A stretch of DNA of 64,000 bases from positions 1 through 64,000 of the forward strand of contig JARBJD010000386.1 of the NCBI GenBank assembly GCA_033064195.1, given 5' to 3'. Source of the stretch: Blattamonas nauphoetae (taxonomy: Eukaryota > Preaxostyla > Oxymonadida). A program made the position numbers and the translations under genes. A model generated the notes under the pieces. That model had not been told where the DNA came from, searched no databases, and saw only the letters and a list, made by a program, of their open reading frames with translations. Shown here in pieces: positions 23,165 to 32,848 of the stretch. Positions within the stretch are counted from its first letter, which is position 1. Every line of letters begins with the position of its first letter.

Positions 23165-23286
23165 CCTCACTCATTCCAAGTCCTGCTGTGAACCTAGTAC
23201 CGGACACAGGGCCATAAATGGTACTAGGCTAGCCCTGTTCGGCCAAAAGGCCTGGCAGGATAAGCCAGGTATGGAATGAGTGAGGT
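23165..23286. repeat. Branched palindrome cluster
   Basis: The outer arms ACCTCACTCATTCCA and TGGAATGAGTGAGGT are perfect 15-bp complements about 90 bases apart. Inside are CCTAGTACC/GGTACTAGG, ACAGGGC/GCCCTGT (crossing the previous pair), GGCCAAAAGGCC and CCTGGC/GCCAGG. The crossing pairs would give a pseudoknot or two alternative folds. It lies between the minisatellite and the 3' end of the minus-strand transposase gene. It may be a small hairpin element, a transposon end or a structured RNA. The sequence alone does not decide. Confidence 0.7.
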
Positions 23287-23295
23287 GTTGAAGAT

Positions 23296-25451
23296 TTAAA
23301 AGTTAAAGTGTTGTGAAGTGAAAAATGAATCTGAAGAGAAAAGAATAGGAGAATGAGGAGAAGAAAAAAGAATAGGAGAAGGAGGAGCAATTGGTTGAAT
23401 AAGGGAAGTTTGAGAATTAAGAGAATGAGGAGAATAATGATGAATAGGAGAATGATTAGATGAATGAAGACTAGGTGAATTTGGTGATGAATCAATAAAA
23501 TGAGAATGATGAGAAGAATGAATATGAACAGAAGTAGGAGAAGATGAAACAGAAGTTGTAATGCAAGAGTAACGAAAAGAAGTAAGAGACTGAAGACCCG
23601 AACTCAACTCATTCTCGTCCCGCCTCTCCACTTCTTCCTTCTCATACACCTTCCTCTCCCTCTTATCCACTCCCCTCTTCTCATGAAAACGTAAGAGAAA
23701 AGAAAAGGAAGATGAGTTAACACAAACTGGGGCACCGGTCAAAGACGAATCAGAACGTAAAAAACCAAGATATTCTTTGAGACCGGTGATAATAACGCGA
23801 AAGTAAGAATGACTGTCTGGGAAGACAGTATGCCTAAAAGTCAGAGAAAAGGTCACTATGGAAAAAGAGACATACTCGGGGAAGTAATGAAAGGTATTAC
23901 TTTCATTACTGGGAAACTTTTCGAAATGCGAAGTGAAAAACTCACGAAGTTCATCCGAAGAGCGGATGGGGTGTTTGAGGTGATGTGAAACACAATTCGT
24001 TAAAACTCCGAATTCGGAGTCGCAGCAGTTTTTGCCATGCTGCTCCGCAAAGAAACAATAAGAAACTTTCTTCCCTAAAAACAGGGGGTTTTCAGAAGAA
24101 AGGAAGTAACCGAGAACATACTGGTTCCTAAAATGAGGACCAGTATCAGAAAAAACAGTGATATGAGTTTTGGAACGATATGAATCAAGAGGAAATAAAT
24201 CAGAGAGACATTCTTGAACAAAACGGTGGTCGTGTGATAAAACAGGGGAAATAAAGTTGTGATATGATTTAGTGATAACAGAATTCTGTGAGGTGAAACA
24301 AGTGATACATAAATGGGAAACTTGTGTCTGAGAATAAAAGTCGTGTCCGATTTGGTCGTTTGCAAGAGGCAAACGCCAATTTTCTTTAAAATCCATCACG
24401 ATAACTAAAGAGTTATCGTCGATGTGTGAAGTGCAGTAATTGTAATAATTTCTTTGTTTTTCTGCTATTTCTTTGTGTTTTTTTATTGTTTCTAATTCTT
24501 TTTTTTCTTTTTCTGTTAATTTGTTGTTTGTTTCTTGTTTTTTTTGTAGATGTTTGCCTCGCTCACAAATTGAGCAAAGGTCTGTTCTTTTTGTTGCTTT
24601 TTTTAGAAAATTTGTTTTTTTACAAAATGAAGAATAGGACATTTTGGTTTTGCCATCTTGAACCAATTTCCGATGAAGGTCCTTCTTTGTTGAGGAGAGG
24701 AGCCTTGGTTCTAGTTTTGGTTTGATATTTGTTGAGGTATTTGGAGATATGGTTTGGTGTTGCGAGTTCGAATGATTCAGAAGGAAGTCCTCGTCGTCTT
24801 TGTCGAGCGAGTCAAGGACCGAAGGTTCTGTTTGAGAGATTATGAAACAATGAGAATAAAGAGGGCAAACTGTTTTTCTTCTTTTTTTTACTGAGTTTCG
24901 ACTGTGATTCACAGCTTGGGGATGTCTTGTCCATGATGGCTTTCATCAGGACTTCGTCATCCTCAATGTTGATTTTCTGTAGACGAAAATGGTGAGTAAT
25001 ACAAAATTAAACCTGTTTCGAGGCCGGTCTTTTGCGGGTTGGAGCTCTGGGTTTTCCATTTATTGTGTCGAAGCGGGAGTGTGCGTAATAGAAGCCTCCC
25101 TCTTCGACACGGAAGCCGAAGGTTTGTGTTTCGTGGAGACTACATACCTGCGAAACACACTGCATCAACCTAACCTTGTCATCATTATTCCTCATTTCGT
25201 TGTACAAATGAGATAATGATGACAATAATGAAGTGAATTTTGCTAAAGAAAGAAAGAATGAGAGAAAAGAGATACAAACTATTGTAATGAGCAAGGACAA
25301 TCTGCCTAATTGGTATAAGTTCCCGACGACTATCCAGAGCTCGGATGAGAGGAGCTGCTGGATAGTCACTATGCTGTTTCAAGAGAAGGTCATAAATCGC
25401 CTTCCCATGGGTACTTGTTGTTGAATCGGATTTAGCGAAGTATTTTTCCAT
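23296..25451 (-). CDS. Probable DDE-type transposase, four exons, unnamed family
   Basis: Joining 25451-25280, 25242-25013, 24976-24871 and 24827-23296 gives one open frame of 679 residues. The introns of 37, 36 and 43 nt start GTTTG, GTTTAA and GTTTG and end AG. Features in order: an acidic and basic N-terminal part, a Cys pair 'CSICERGKH' near residue 230, a Lys/Glu-rich coiled stretch, then acidic-residue motifs 'VIVMDFKENW', 'VFSDTGPHFRNQ' and 'FFAEQHGKNCCDSEFG'. These three motifs are spaced like a DDE nuclease and recall uncharacterised transposase-like proteins of animals and protists. The last 80 residues are Ser/His/Pro low complexity. The start is an ATG 77 bases from the end of the Harbinger-like element, so an original upstream exon could have been cut off. 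No terminal repeats were identified. Confidence 0.6.
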
Positions 25452-26276
25452 GATTGAGATAAGATATGATGGGGATAAGGATTTTAGAGTTTTGCAAGAA
25501 TATTTGTTGGGGGACGAAAGAATTACTAGACCCAACCCGTGTATAATGGGAAAACTCGTGATCACTAAGGTCAATTCGGTTCACGCAACTTAACTCGAGA
25601 TACCTTGTGAAAACCGAATAAACAGCAGAAAAACCGAATAAACCACACTTCACTCGAGTTCTCACCCCATAACATTTTTTTCAGGTTGATCTTGACAAAC
25701 TTTCGTCGAATTGAATCATTTCATCGTGTTTCCTCATTTATAACTTGTCATTAGTACGAAAAGAAACAAACCATTGAAGAAAAACTCTTTTTAAAAATTT
25801 GAAGTCGATCCGACCCTTATATCGAAATTTTATCAAAATTCTCACTATAACCGTCGGCGACGCCCCTACGTGTTTGAATTGAACTTACCTCAAGTAGGTT
25901 CTGTGTCATCTCGATGTAAGTCGCTCTTGCTTGGATATTGGTTCCCCTCTCGCTGTCCGCAGACATCATTCATGGAACTTGGGTCGGGTAGGATTTCATG
26001 GGCTCGCGCTAATATGGTCCTCCCCAAGTGTCGAAGTGAATGTCAGTCGCCAGGAAACAGAATGAGGATGCCCTGAATGTGGGCCTAACAGCAAGACGTT
26101 GTCTAAAGAATCAGACACAGAAAACAAATCAAATATTTCTAAAAAAAACATGAAAAACAAGAATGTGGGAGTTTTTATCATTTATGACAGTTTAAGACTC
26201 TTCATCGTCGTTTTGAGAACATTTTTCAACAAAATTGAGAAAAAGAAAGTGTGTGTTGTGAATTGTGATGAATATT

Positions 26277-27786
26277 TTAGTCAGAATCTGAAATATCAAA
26301 GACTCCATCGAATCCTGTTGTTCTTGGATCATAATCATTCTCAAAGTCCTCAATCTCGGCTTGATGTTTTCGATAGAGTTGTTTTCTCCGTGGAATTCGT
26401 GATTCTTTTCTTGAAGAAGCCGAAAGAGCCCTCTCATGAAAATCGTCTGGAAGTCGGTAATTATGTCCTTTTTCGAGGTGAATATTGGTTAACCAGCACG
26501 CATTTTTGAAGTCTTGCGTGATATGTTTGACGCCAGCAGTGTATTTCCCTCCCATTCGAAGCCACAGCCATTTGAGTCTTCCGAAGAATCTCTCCACTTG
26601 AACTCTGTCAGATGCAATTCTCACATTGAGATCATTCTGTTCTTCTTCGTTTGTTCTTTCTTTTTTTCTTCTGTTCGGACGATTGAATCGAAGTGTAGGA
26701 AAATCTCCGAGATATCCCATGTCGCCTTGAATTCCCCATTTTGGGTCGTTGTCTTGTGGATAGAGCTCTTTCTCCTGGTCTGTCTTGTTCAGATATTGTT
26801 CGATCGGTTGGAGAGTCTTTTGGAGTAGAGCAACATCGTGGATTGAGCCAGCAACACAATCAGAAACGAAGAGCGCTTTGTAGGGTGGTTTGGCTTCAAC
26901 ACACACTTGAGCCTTCATCGCATAACAATAATGATGACCTTCCCAAAGTACTTTCTTATCTTCAAAATCCGTCAATGGTCTGGGGACAACAATTGTTGTT
27001 GCATCAATATAAAGTGCGGTGAAAGGAAAATTGGCTTGAAAATTTGGAGTTGGGCGAGGCGGTACAGAATATCGTTCCTGAAGGACAGTGAACAGGAGAG
27101 GGCGAATGTGTAGAATTGCTTTAGATGCGAGATTTGGACTGATTCCCAATGCCGATGCCAGCCGATTGATTTTAACTGTTGAGCTCAACCATTCAAGATA
27201 AACGACTAATTCATCTTTGAGAGTGAGTTTCCCCTTTGGTCCTGGATGATTGTATTCTGGACAATTCGATTGGATGAGAGCTGAGAGATGAAGAAGAGTG
27301 TCTTTCTCCAATCTGAGTTGTTTCCACAAGTTTGCATCGTCATACTTCGACCAAATGATTCCTCCACTTTCTGGAATTGGCACAATTGGTTTTGCTGACA
27401 GAAAGACTTGTCTTTGTTTGTTTTTGAGTTCTCCAAGAGACGCAATGGAAGTTGAAGATTCTCGCTTTTGAGGCCTGATTGTGGGCGAAGCTGACCGAAT
27501 ATCAACAGATGATCGTGACGATTGTGAAGATTGAGGTGTTGAAAAAAGTGATCTCGAATCTATCAACGAGTTTTGTGACGAGAAGGGAGAATTGATGGTG
27601 AAACTTGGGGACGGGAATCCAATGAAACTTCCAGCAGAGGGTCGTAATCTTCAAAAGAGAAAGAACAAAATATCATTATAAAATCTCACACTGGAATGGT
27701 GATTGTGGAGTTCCAGGTTTGAGAATGATCTGTGATTGTTGTGGTGACGGTGTCACATTTTCGTCCATCAAATCTTGACTATCCAT
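26277..27786 (-). CDS. PIF/Harbinger-type transposase (DDE_Tnp_4-like), two exons
   Basis: Exon 1 (27786-27692) and exon 2 (27648-26277), joined across a 43-nt intron (GTGTGAG...AAG), give 488 residues. The N-terminal 100 residues are Ser/Pro-rich. A helix-turn-helix-like stretch follows ('NRLASALGISPNLASKAIL', near residue 195). The nuclease core shows 'YIDATTIVV' near 247, 'VAGSIHDVAL' near 302, 'GDMGYLGDFP' near 340 and 'VQVERFFGRLK' near 395. These are the D, D and E blocks expected for this family, which cuts and pastes its element. The intact core, intron and ends suggest that the element was active recently. The start was chosen because the joined frame reaches back to this ATG inside the element. 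A second in-frame ATG lies six codons later. Confidence 0.85.
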
Positions 27787-27990
27787 CTTTGTCACCTAAT
27801 ATGATCAGAAATCAGTTGAAAAGAAGTGATAATATCAACTTTTTCAGATGTTCTTTTTTTCTCAAAAAACAGTTATGGGAAGGAACTCGAGTGAAATGTG
27901 TCAATTCGGTTGTGAACGTGTGCAACTCGGTTTTCAAGAGTTATCTCGAGTTAACCATGAATAACTCGAGTGTCCACTGTCTTACTCATA

Positions 27991-28581
27991 GTGACGTCAC
28001 CAATACGTTCCATGTCAACAATTAGTGCTTTTTTCTGAAATTATCACTTTTGGTCCAACTAAGAAAAAAATGAAATTTTAGAATTTTCCTCCCACTGGAT
28101 CCCGAGAAAACCTCAAAATACGTTATACAGCGAACTGCCACACATTTTCCAAACTTTTGACGATCATTTTTCCATAACCAGACATCCGTTTGAGACCGAA
28201 GAAAAAGCATTATTTTCGTAAACATATCGATAAAAGACGTTCAAAAAAATAAATTTTTTTTTCCCATGAAATTTTTCTGGGCGAAAAACAGCCTTTTTTC
28301 ATATCTTCCCAGATACCCACAATTTTATTTCCATTTTTTTTCCAAATGTTCATTTCACCAAACAAACGTTTCTGTGGAAAATTTCAGCAAAATCGGTTCA
28401 CAGGTTGTGAAGTTATGACGAGAACACATGAAAAAAGTGGTTGAAAAGAGCTATTGTGAAGATTTTTTGGGATCCAGTGGGAGGAAAATTCTAAAATTTC
28501 ATTTTTTTCTTAGTTTGACCAAAAGTGATAATTTCAGAAAAAAGCACTAATTGTTGACATGGAACGTATTGGTGACGTCAC
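27991..28581. mobile_element. 591-bp MITE with about 110-bp inverted repeats
   Basis: Both ends start with the palindrome GTGACGTCAC, and the arms include CAATACGTTCCATG and CCTCCCACTGGATCCC in near-perfect inverted form. TA flanks both sides (27989-27990 and 28582-28583). No coding capacity is seen. It lies inside the right inverted repeat of the Harbinger-like element, so it is the younger insertion. Confidence 0.85.
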
Positions 28582-28636
28582 TATCAATTGTTTCATTTTT
28601 CTCGAGATTACCCATAAAACTCGGGTTGGGTCTACT

Positions 28637-30300
28637 GAGAAATCTGTCTTCCATGGCCCACAATTCTGTATCATCACCTGGAAAGACATTCAACCAACCG
28701 AAGATTCACTCCTCACATCACCCAACTTGTTCACAATCCACCTCGCATTGCCCTCCTCCCTCCTCCAATCGACCTGTTTATTCCCTTCTCCCACCTCCAT
28801 TCAACAGGATTCTGCCCTTCTCCCCTTCCAATCGACTCTACAATACACACACTCTTCCTCTATTCAACCTGATATTGCCCACACTCTTCTTCTTATCAAC
28901 GCTACCGTGTTCTACGCCACCCCAACTGCCGAAATGAGATTTTTTTCGCTTCATCTGAATGGGTCCTACAAGCAAAGCCTCGTCAGGTGGTCCTCCCTAT
29001 AAGCAAGGTATTCCTCCTCCCTTTTTCTCTTCTTCTTTCCGACTATTGTCAGTTAAGTCATACGCTTATTTCAGAGCGAGATATTCAACTCCAAGGGATT
29101 GCTATCCTTCACCGTTAGTCAGGTCGAAATCTTCAGCTCGATATCCAACTCCTTCTCTTCAAAAAATGATGACGAAATTTAACTCGGAAGTAAACTCATC
29201 CAAAAACTCCGCGGCCGACTCATGATACCCCAGGATGGATGCACCTGAAAAGCTATCGTGTTCACACTCGCTATTCCTGGATATGAGCTGAAAATGACAA
29301 ACTTTCAAAGCTAACATGACAATACCGTGTGGACAACGAAATTCATTCCTTCCACGGCACACACGGTCATAACTCCTCGTCTTTAAGGCCAAGGCGTCTT
29401 GGCGAAATATCGCTGCTTGATGATAACGATACCGACTTCACAATGGAAAGTGGTGAATGGAAAGATGTCGACTTCTGCCTTCAATACACCCGTCAATGTG
29501 TGTGAAAAACTCATCATTTTCGAATGAAATCCTATTTAATCTGAATAGTGACGAGAAAACCAAGCAACAATCCGAATCCTTCCCGAAAAGGTTGAAAATG
29601 AACCATCTGATGATTGGCTTGTCTGGTGTGAGTGACTCATTCTTCTCATTCATCACTATCACTTGTCTTCTTCTTTTTTTCAATCCTCCTCTCATCTCCT
29701 CTCTCCTCCTTATCCATCCCTTCTCAGATCTCATAGAGCAGATCTCAGAAACACATCCTATTTTTCTCATTGAGATTGGAGTCTCCCCATATTCCCATCG
29801 TTCCACAACCATCCACTCTTTGTTTGAGGGGTATCCCACTTCCTTGGAGATCGATAATTATCTTCTCAGGATTCTTTCAGTTTCGCTCTTCATGTCTCTT
29901 CAACCACTCTCCACCCACTCATCCAACCACGATAAGAGGACCCCCATCACCATCGAAGTGTCTTTCTTGTGCAGATTACAGATTCTGGCCAAACGGAGGA
30001 AGAAAACGAGAAATCAACAAAATGACAACGATGTGGATCAACACAGACAAAGTAACTTCTGCATTTCCAAAAGAAGAGCATGTGCATTGATCCCAACAGC
30101 AATCAAATCCTCGTCGCCTACAGCCTTCACCTCGTCCTCCTTCTTCCGCCACGTGACCAGCACTGTTATTGGGAGAGTCTCGATGCTTTCCTACTTTGTG
30201 GCGGGGGTATCTACGTGGGAGAGAGAGGTCAGGAAGGCATACACGTTGCTTATGAAGTTGTTTGACGACGTCTAACTTATTTTTGTCAAAGGATGGGATT
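28637..30300 (+). other. Weakly coding host DNA
   Basis: Several plus-strand frames (147, 88 and 272 residues) cross this stretch. A short run near 29420-29500 ('LLDDNDTDFTMESGEWKDVD') and another near 29980-30110 ('YRFWPNGGRKREINKMTT', 'CIDPNSNQILVAYSLHLV') look like exons, but I could not join them or recognise a family. The minus strand offers nothing better. Confidence 0.25.
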
Positions 30301-30718
30301 TGAGAGAGAAGGGACAACTAAAGGGAAGCAGAGGGATACCTGAATAGTTGGTTTATTTTTTGCCAAATATTTGCGTCAAGAAGAGCCTTGCAGTCTTTTT
30401 CGAAGAAAGAGTGAGAGAATGTGATTGAATAAGGGAGAATGAGCTAAGGCAGACCAGGGACACCAGTCAGGCATGGGAGGATTTGAAGTGGGCCTATTCT
30501 CGACATATATTCTCCGTTTGCAATTTCAGCGGCAACTGTGGAGATGATCAGCTTGAAATCATCGTCCATCAACTTTCTTCTGCGGAGAATGCACAGAGAT
30601 CCCGCTGCTGAACGTTCACTGCCCTCGTCAGCCTTCCTCGTTCACAACTGTTAAATACTTGATAAACTTCCAGAATTCAATATTTTGTGAAAAACTGGTA
30701 GTGGATCGTTGTAAGGTG
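30301..30718. other. Intergenic, nothing recognised
   Basis: No open frame, repeat or RNA-like structure stood out here. Confidence 0.4.
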
Positions 30719-31160
30719 TCACCTGGGCGCTGGCGTTGATAATATGTGCAACACAACGGTTGATGCATTTGTGTTGTTCAGGTTAGGGTGTTCAAGCAAG
30801 TGGACGAGGACCGGGAGGGCGCGTTGTTCGACGAGTTGAATCTTTTTCTGAGTTGTCCCTTGCGACAAGTCGCAAATCGCAACAAATGTCTCCTCAACAA
30901 CATCCTGCTTGGAAGCATCCGATTTCTCGATCAGCACTCTGCTCAATCCCTCCTTCAGAATCGAAACAATGACATCTGGATTGTCTTTAGCAGGAAGAAA
31001 CCAGAAAAACGTGACTAGTCCTAAAGTAGCCCAAAAATGGAGATTAGAGCATGTTGGCAAGAGCGTTGCATATTTCACTATCGACGATAGTCAGCTCATT
31101 AATTGGTAGCAGTGGTTGGAGCTTCTCGATGGACGAACACAGCGGTCAGAATGTCAACTG
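30719..31160 (-). pseudogene. Armadillo-like protein fragment
   Basis: A minus-strand frame contains about 80 residues of ARM-like sequence: 'VIVSILKEGLSRVLIEKSDA', 'VVEETFVAICDLSQGTTQKK', 'RALPVLVHLLEHPNLNNT'. This is the helix-helix-helix pattern of armadillo repeats, which usually bind peptides or partner proteins. A short upstream piece in another frame ('LPINELTIVDSEICNALANM', near 31060-31130) may belong to it. I found no GT-AG intron that joins them cleanly, and there is no domain on either side. It is either an exon of a larger gene or a leftover of one. It is not closely similar to the importin-alpha-like gene at 43893-46112. Confidence 0.4.
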
Positions 31161-31226
31161 TGTTGAGAGCGTTGATTTGACCTTTTCCATTGGATCTATG
31201 ATCATGATTTCGTTTCATTGAGACAT

Positions 31227-31481
31227 TCAGGGGTGTTGAAAGGCGATTGGTGATTGGGCTGTTGCTGACGCTTGTGTCTTCCACTTTGTTTTCGATGCCG
31301 AAGAATTCAGTGGCTTTGCTGTTGAAGTAGCAGGTGAGGTCTTAGCTTTTGGACAACGACTTGATGTTGCTGCTTTTGGTGTTGAGACAGATTTTGGCGT
31401 TGTAGGTTTGGGTTTCGGTTTTGGGGCTGCAAGCGGTGAGATTGGTGTTGCCACTTTTGTTTTCATCGACGGAGTGTGCAA
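31227..31481 (-). CDS. Lys/Pro/Ala/Ser-rich segment, partial
   Basis: An 84-residue minus-strand frame of strongly biased make-up ('PKPKPKPTTPKSVSTPKA', 'KTSPATSTAKPLNSS'), like the tail of a linker histone or a disordered hinge. It lies just upstream of the armadillo-like fragment on the same strand and could be its N-terminal exon. Composition alone could produce such a frame, so confidence is low. Confidence 0.3.
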   Translation of the reverse strand: MHTPSMKTKVATPISPLAAPKPKPKPTTPKSVSTPKAATSSRCPKAKTSPATSTAKPLNSSASKTKWKTQASATAQSPIAFQHP

Positions 31482-31770
31482 ATGAGGAGAAGAATGATGA
31501 TGTGGAGATAGTGATTCGATCGGCCCTCACGTGGTCTGGTCAAGTTCTAAGCACCATTGGACACAATCACAACCAAGATACTCATTCCCACTATATTTTA
31601 GACTCCATGCTGGATCAGTTGTTAGTGTTGTCAACAAGAATGTGACGAGAGACAAGGAAGAGCGTGAGTGTGTTTGTGGATGGATGTTTCAAGATCAATC
31701 TGACGAATGACGATTTGTGTGAGCACTTTGAAGAGAAGATGAGCGAAGAGAGAGAGAAGGACAGAGAGAC

Positions 31771-32329
31771 GTGGAGCGAGAAGAAGAGAAAGAGAGAGAC
31801 GAAACAGAAGCACAGAATTCCCAACCAGCCGCTGAACAAGAAGAGTCAAAGGAAGAACTAGCTGAAGACGACAACGAACCCTTCCAATCTCCATTCCTGA
31901 CGGATGAAAATCTGGATAGGATGGAAGGAACCGATGCGATAGTGGTTGAGAAGGAAGAAGGGGAGGAGAAGAAGGAAGAGGTCGAGGTGAGTGGAGAAAG
32001 ATCAACAACCGCAGGAAGGAGAAGAAGGACTAAAGACAGATGGTGGCGAACCAGAAGCGAAGGAGGACGAAGAAGCAGCTGCTCAACCAGACGAAACGGA
32101 ACAGAATCAGGAGCCTCCATCTTCCCAAATCACTCATGAGTCTTCGCATCCATCCACAAAGCACACTCTCTCCTCTCTCATCCGCACCAACACCCCACAC
32201 CACACTCATTGTCCCTCCAACTACAATACCCAGTCATCACCGGATTTAGAATCTGAATGGCACTCGTATTCACATGTTGGGTATTTGGTGGGCGTGATTG
32301 TGTTTTTGGGTGGATGGATGGAGAAGTAA
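31771..32329 (+). CDS. Acidic, disordered protein, two exons, 5' end uncertain
   Basis: Exon 1 (to 31986) and exon 2 (32015-32329) join in frame over a 28-nt intron (GTGAGTGG...CGCAG). The product is at least 176 residues, dominated by Glu, Asp and Lys ('EEKKEEVE', 'EDEEAAAQPDETEQNQ'), then Ser/His/Thr-rich, and ends with a hydrophobic run 'HVGYLVGVIVFLGGW' that could be a C-terminal membrane anchor. Upstream, a charged stretch in another frame (31664-31790, 'HFEEKMSEEREKDRE') probably belongs to an earlier exon. No catalytic domain is seen. A tail-anchored coiled or disordered protein is possible but unproven. Confidence 0.4.
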
Positions 32330-32674
32330 AGGAAGGGAGGGAAAGAGAATGAGTTTGAGCTGATGATGCAACAGATTGGGCTTGTTATTATGAACTCGCT
32401 GGTTGGAATGAAGTCAGAGTGGTGAGTGAGGTGAATACGGAGATAGGGATGGAGTGGAGTTAGGGAGCAAATGAGAGGAAGAAGGGCGTCGCCAACTTGA
32501 TCTACAGCTTCCTCTCGTCCATCCGAAAAGACATGAAGACAAGATCTCTCAAGCAAGTCACTCTGAACCCCACTCGCATCGTCGACAACGCCAAATCCGA
32601 GCTGATCGAGAAGATGGCTTATCGTCCACAGTGAGCAGTCTCGTCTGTCATCTCTCCACGCCGTCCTCCATCCC

Positions 32675-32812
32675 TCACGTGGATGAATAGTTTGTCCTTC
32701 CGCCCTCCCGATAAATCTGCCTGTATCTTGCTGAACATCTTCTACCAGCTGTTTATGTCATCTGTAAAGCGCAACCTTACTGACGAAGATCAGTTCTGGT
32801 GAAGAAAATGAT
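32675..32812 (+). pseudogene. Duplicated fragment of the 10.7-14.9 kb gene
   Basis: This stretch is clearly similar to 14038-14220: 'CTGAACATCTTC' with 'CAGCTGTTT' and 'GAAGATCAG' occur in the same order and spacing. The encoded pieces match 'YAHIWLNIFNQLFV' and 'RNLPKEDQDVF' with changes. It is cut on both sides and shows only a piece of the parent. It reads as a partial, decayed duplication. Confidence 0.6.
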
Positions 32813-32848
32813 CGCAAAGTTCTCTATCGAAGTGCAGTCTCACTCTCG

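Larger units (their letters stand above)
25528..28633. mobile_element. PIF/Harbinger-like DNA transposon with nested MITE
   Basis: The ends read AGACCCAACCCG at 25528 and CGGGTTGGGTCT up to 28633, with ACT on both outer sides (25525-25527 and 28634-28636), a fitting 3-bp target duplication. The alternative of a TA duplication with ends starting GACCC also fits. Longer inverted repeats of about 150 bases inside each end share blocks such as AACTCGAG and CACTCGAGTT in diverged form. The element carries one minus-strand transposase gene (26277-27786). The right end is split by the MITE at 27991-28581. Without that insert the element would be about 2.5 kb. Confidence 0.8.

Noticed and set aside
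25185-25574. Minus-strand frame starting at 25574 as start of the 23.3 kb transposase
   Set aside because: Its first part lies within the end of the Harbinger-like element. The ATG at 25451 is outside and precedes the protein-like part.
30080-30265. Deaminase (ADAT-like) fragment
   Set aside because: A short 'DPNSNQIL' run recalls such enzymes, but no zinc-binding motifs were found.
29457-30275. 272-residue plus-strand frame as one real gene
   Set aside because: Composition shifts several times along the frame and better protein-like pieces lie in other phases within it, so a single unspliced gene is doubtful.
31631-32120. Minus-strand Ser/Leu-rich frames of 125 and 141 residues
   Set aside because: They mirror the Glu/Lys-rich plus-strand coding sequence, which also has a clean 28-nt intron.
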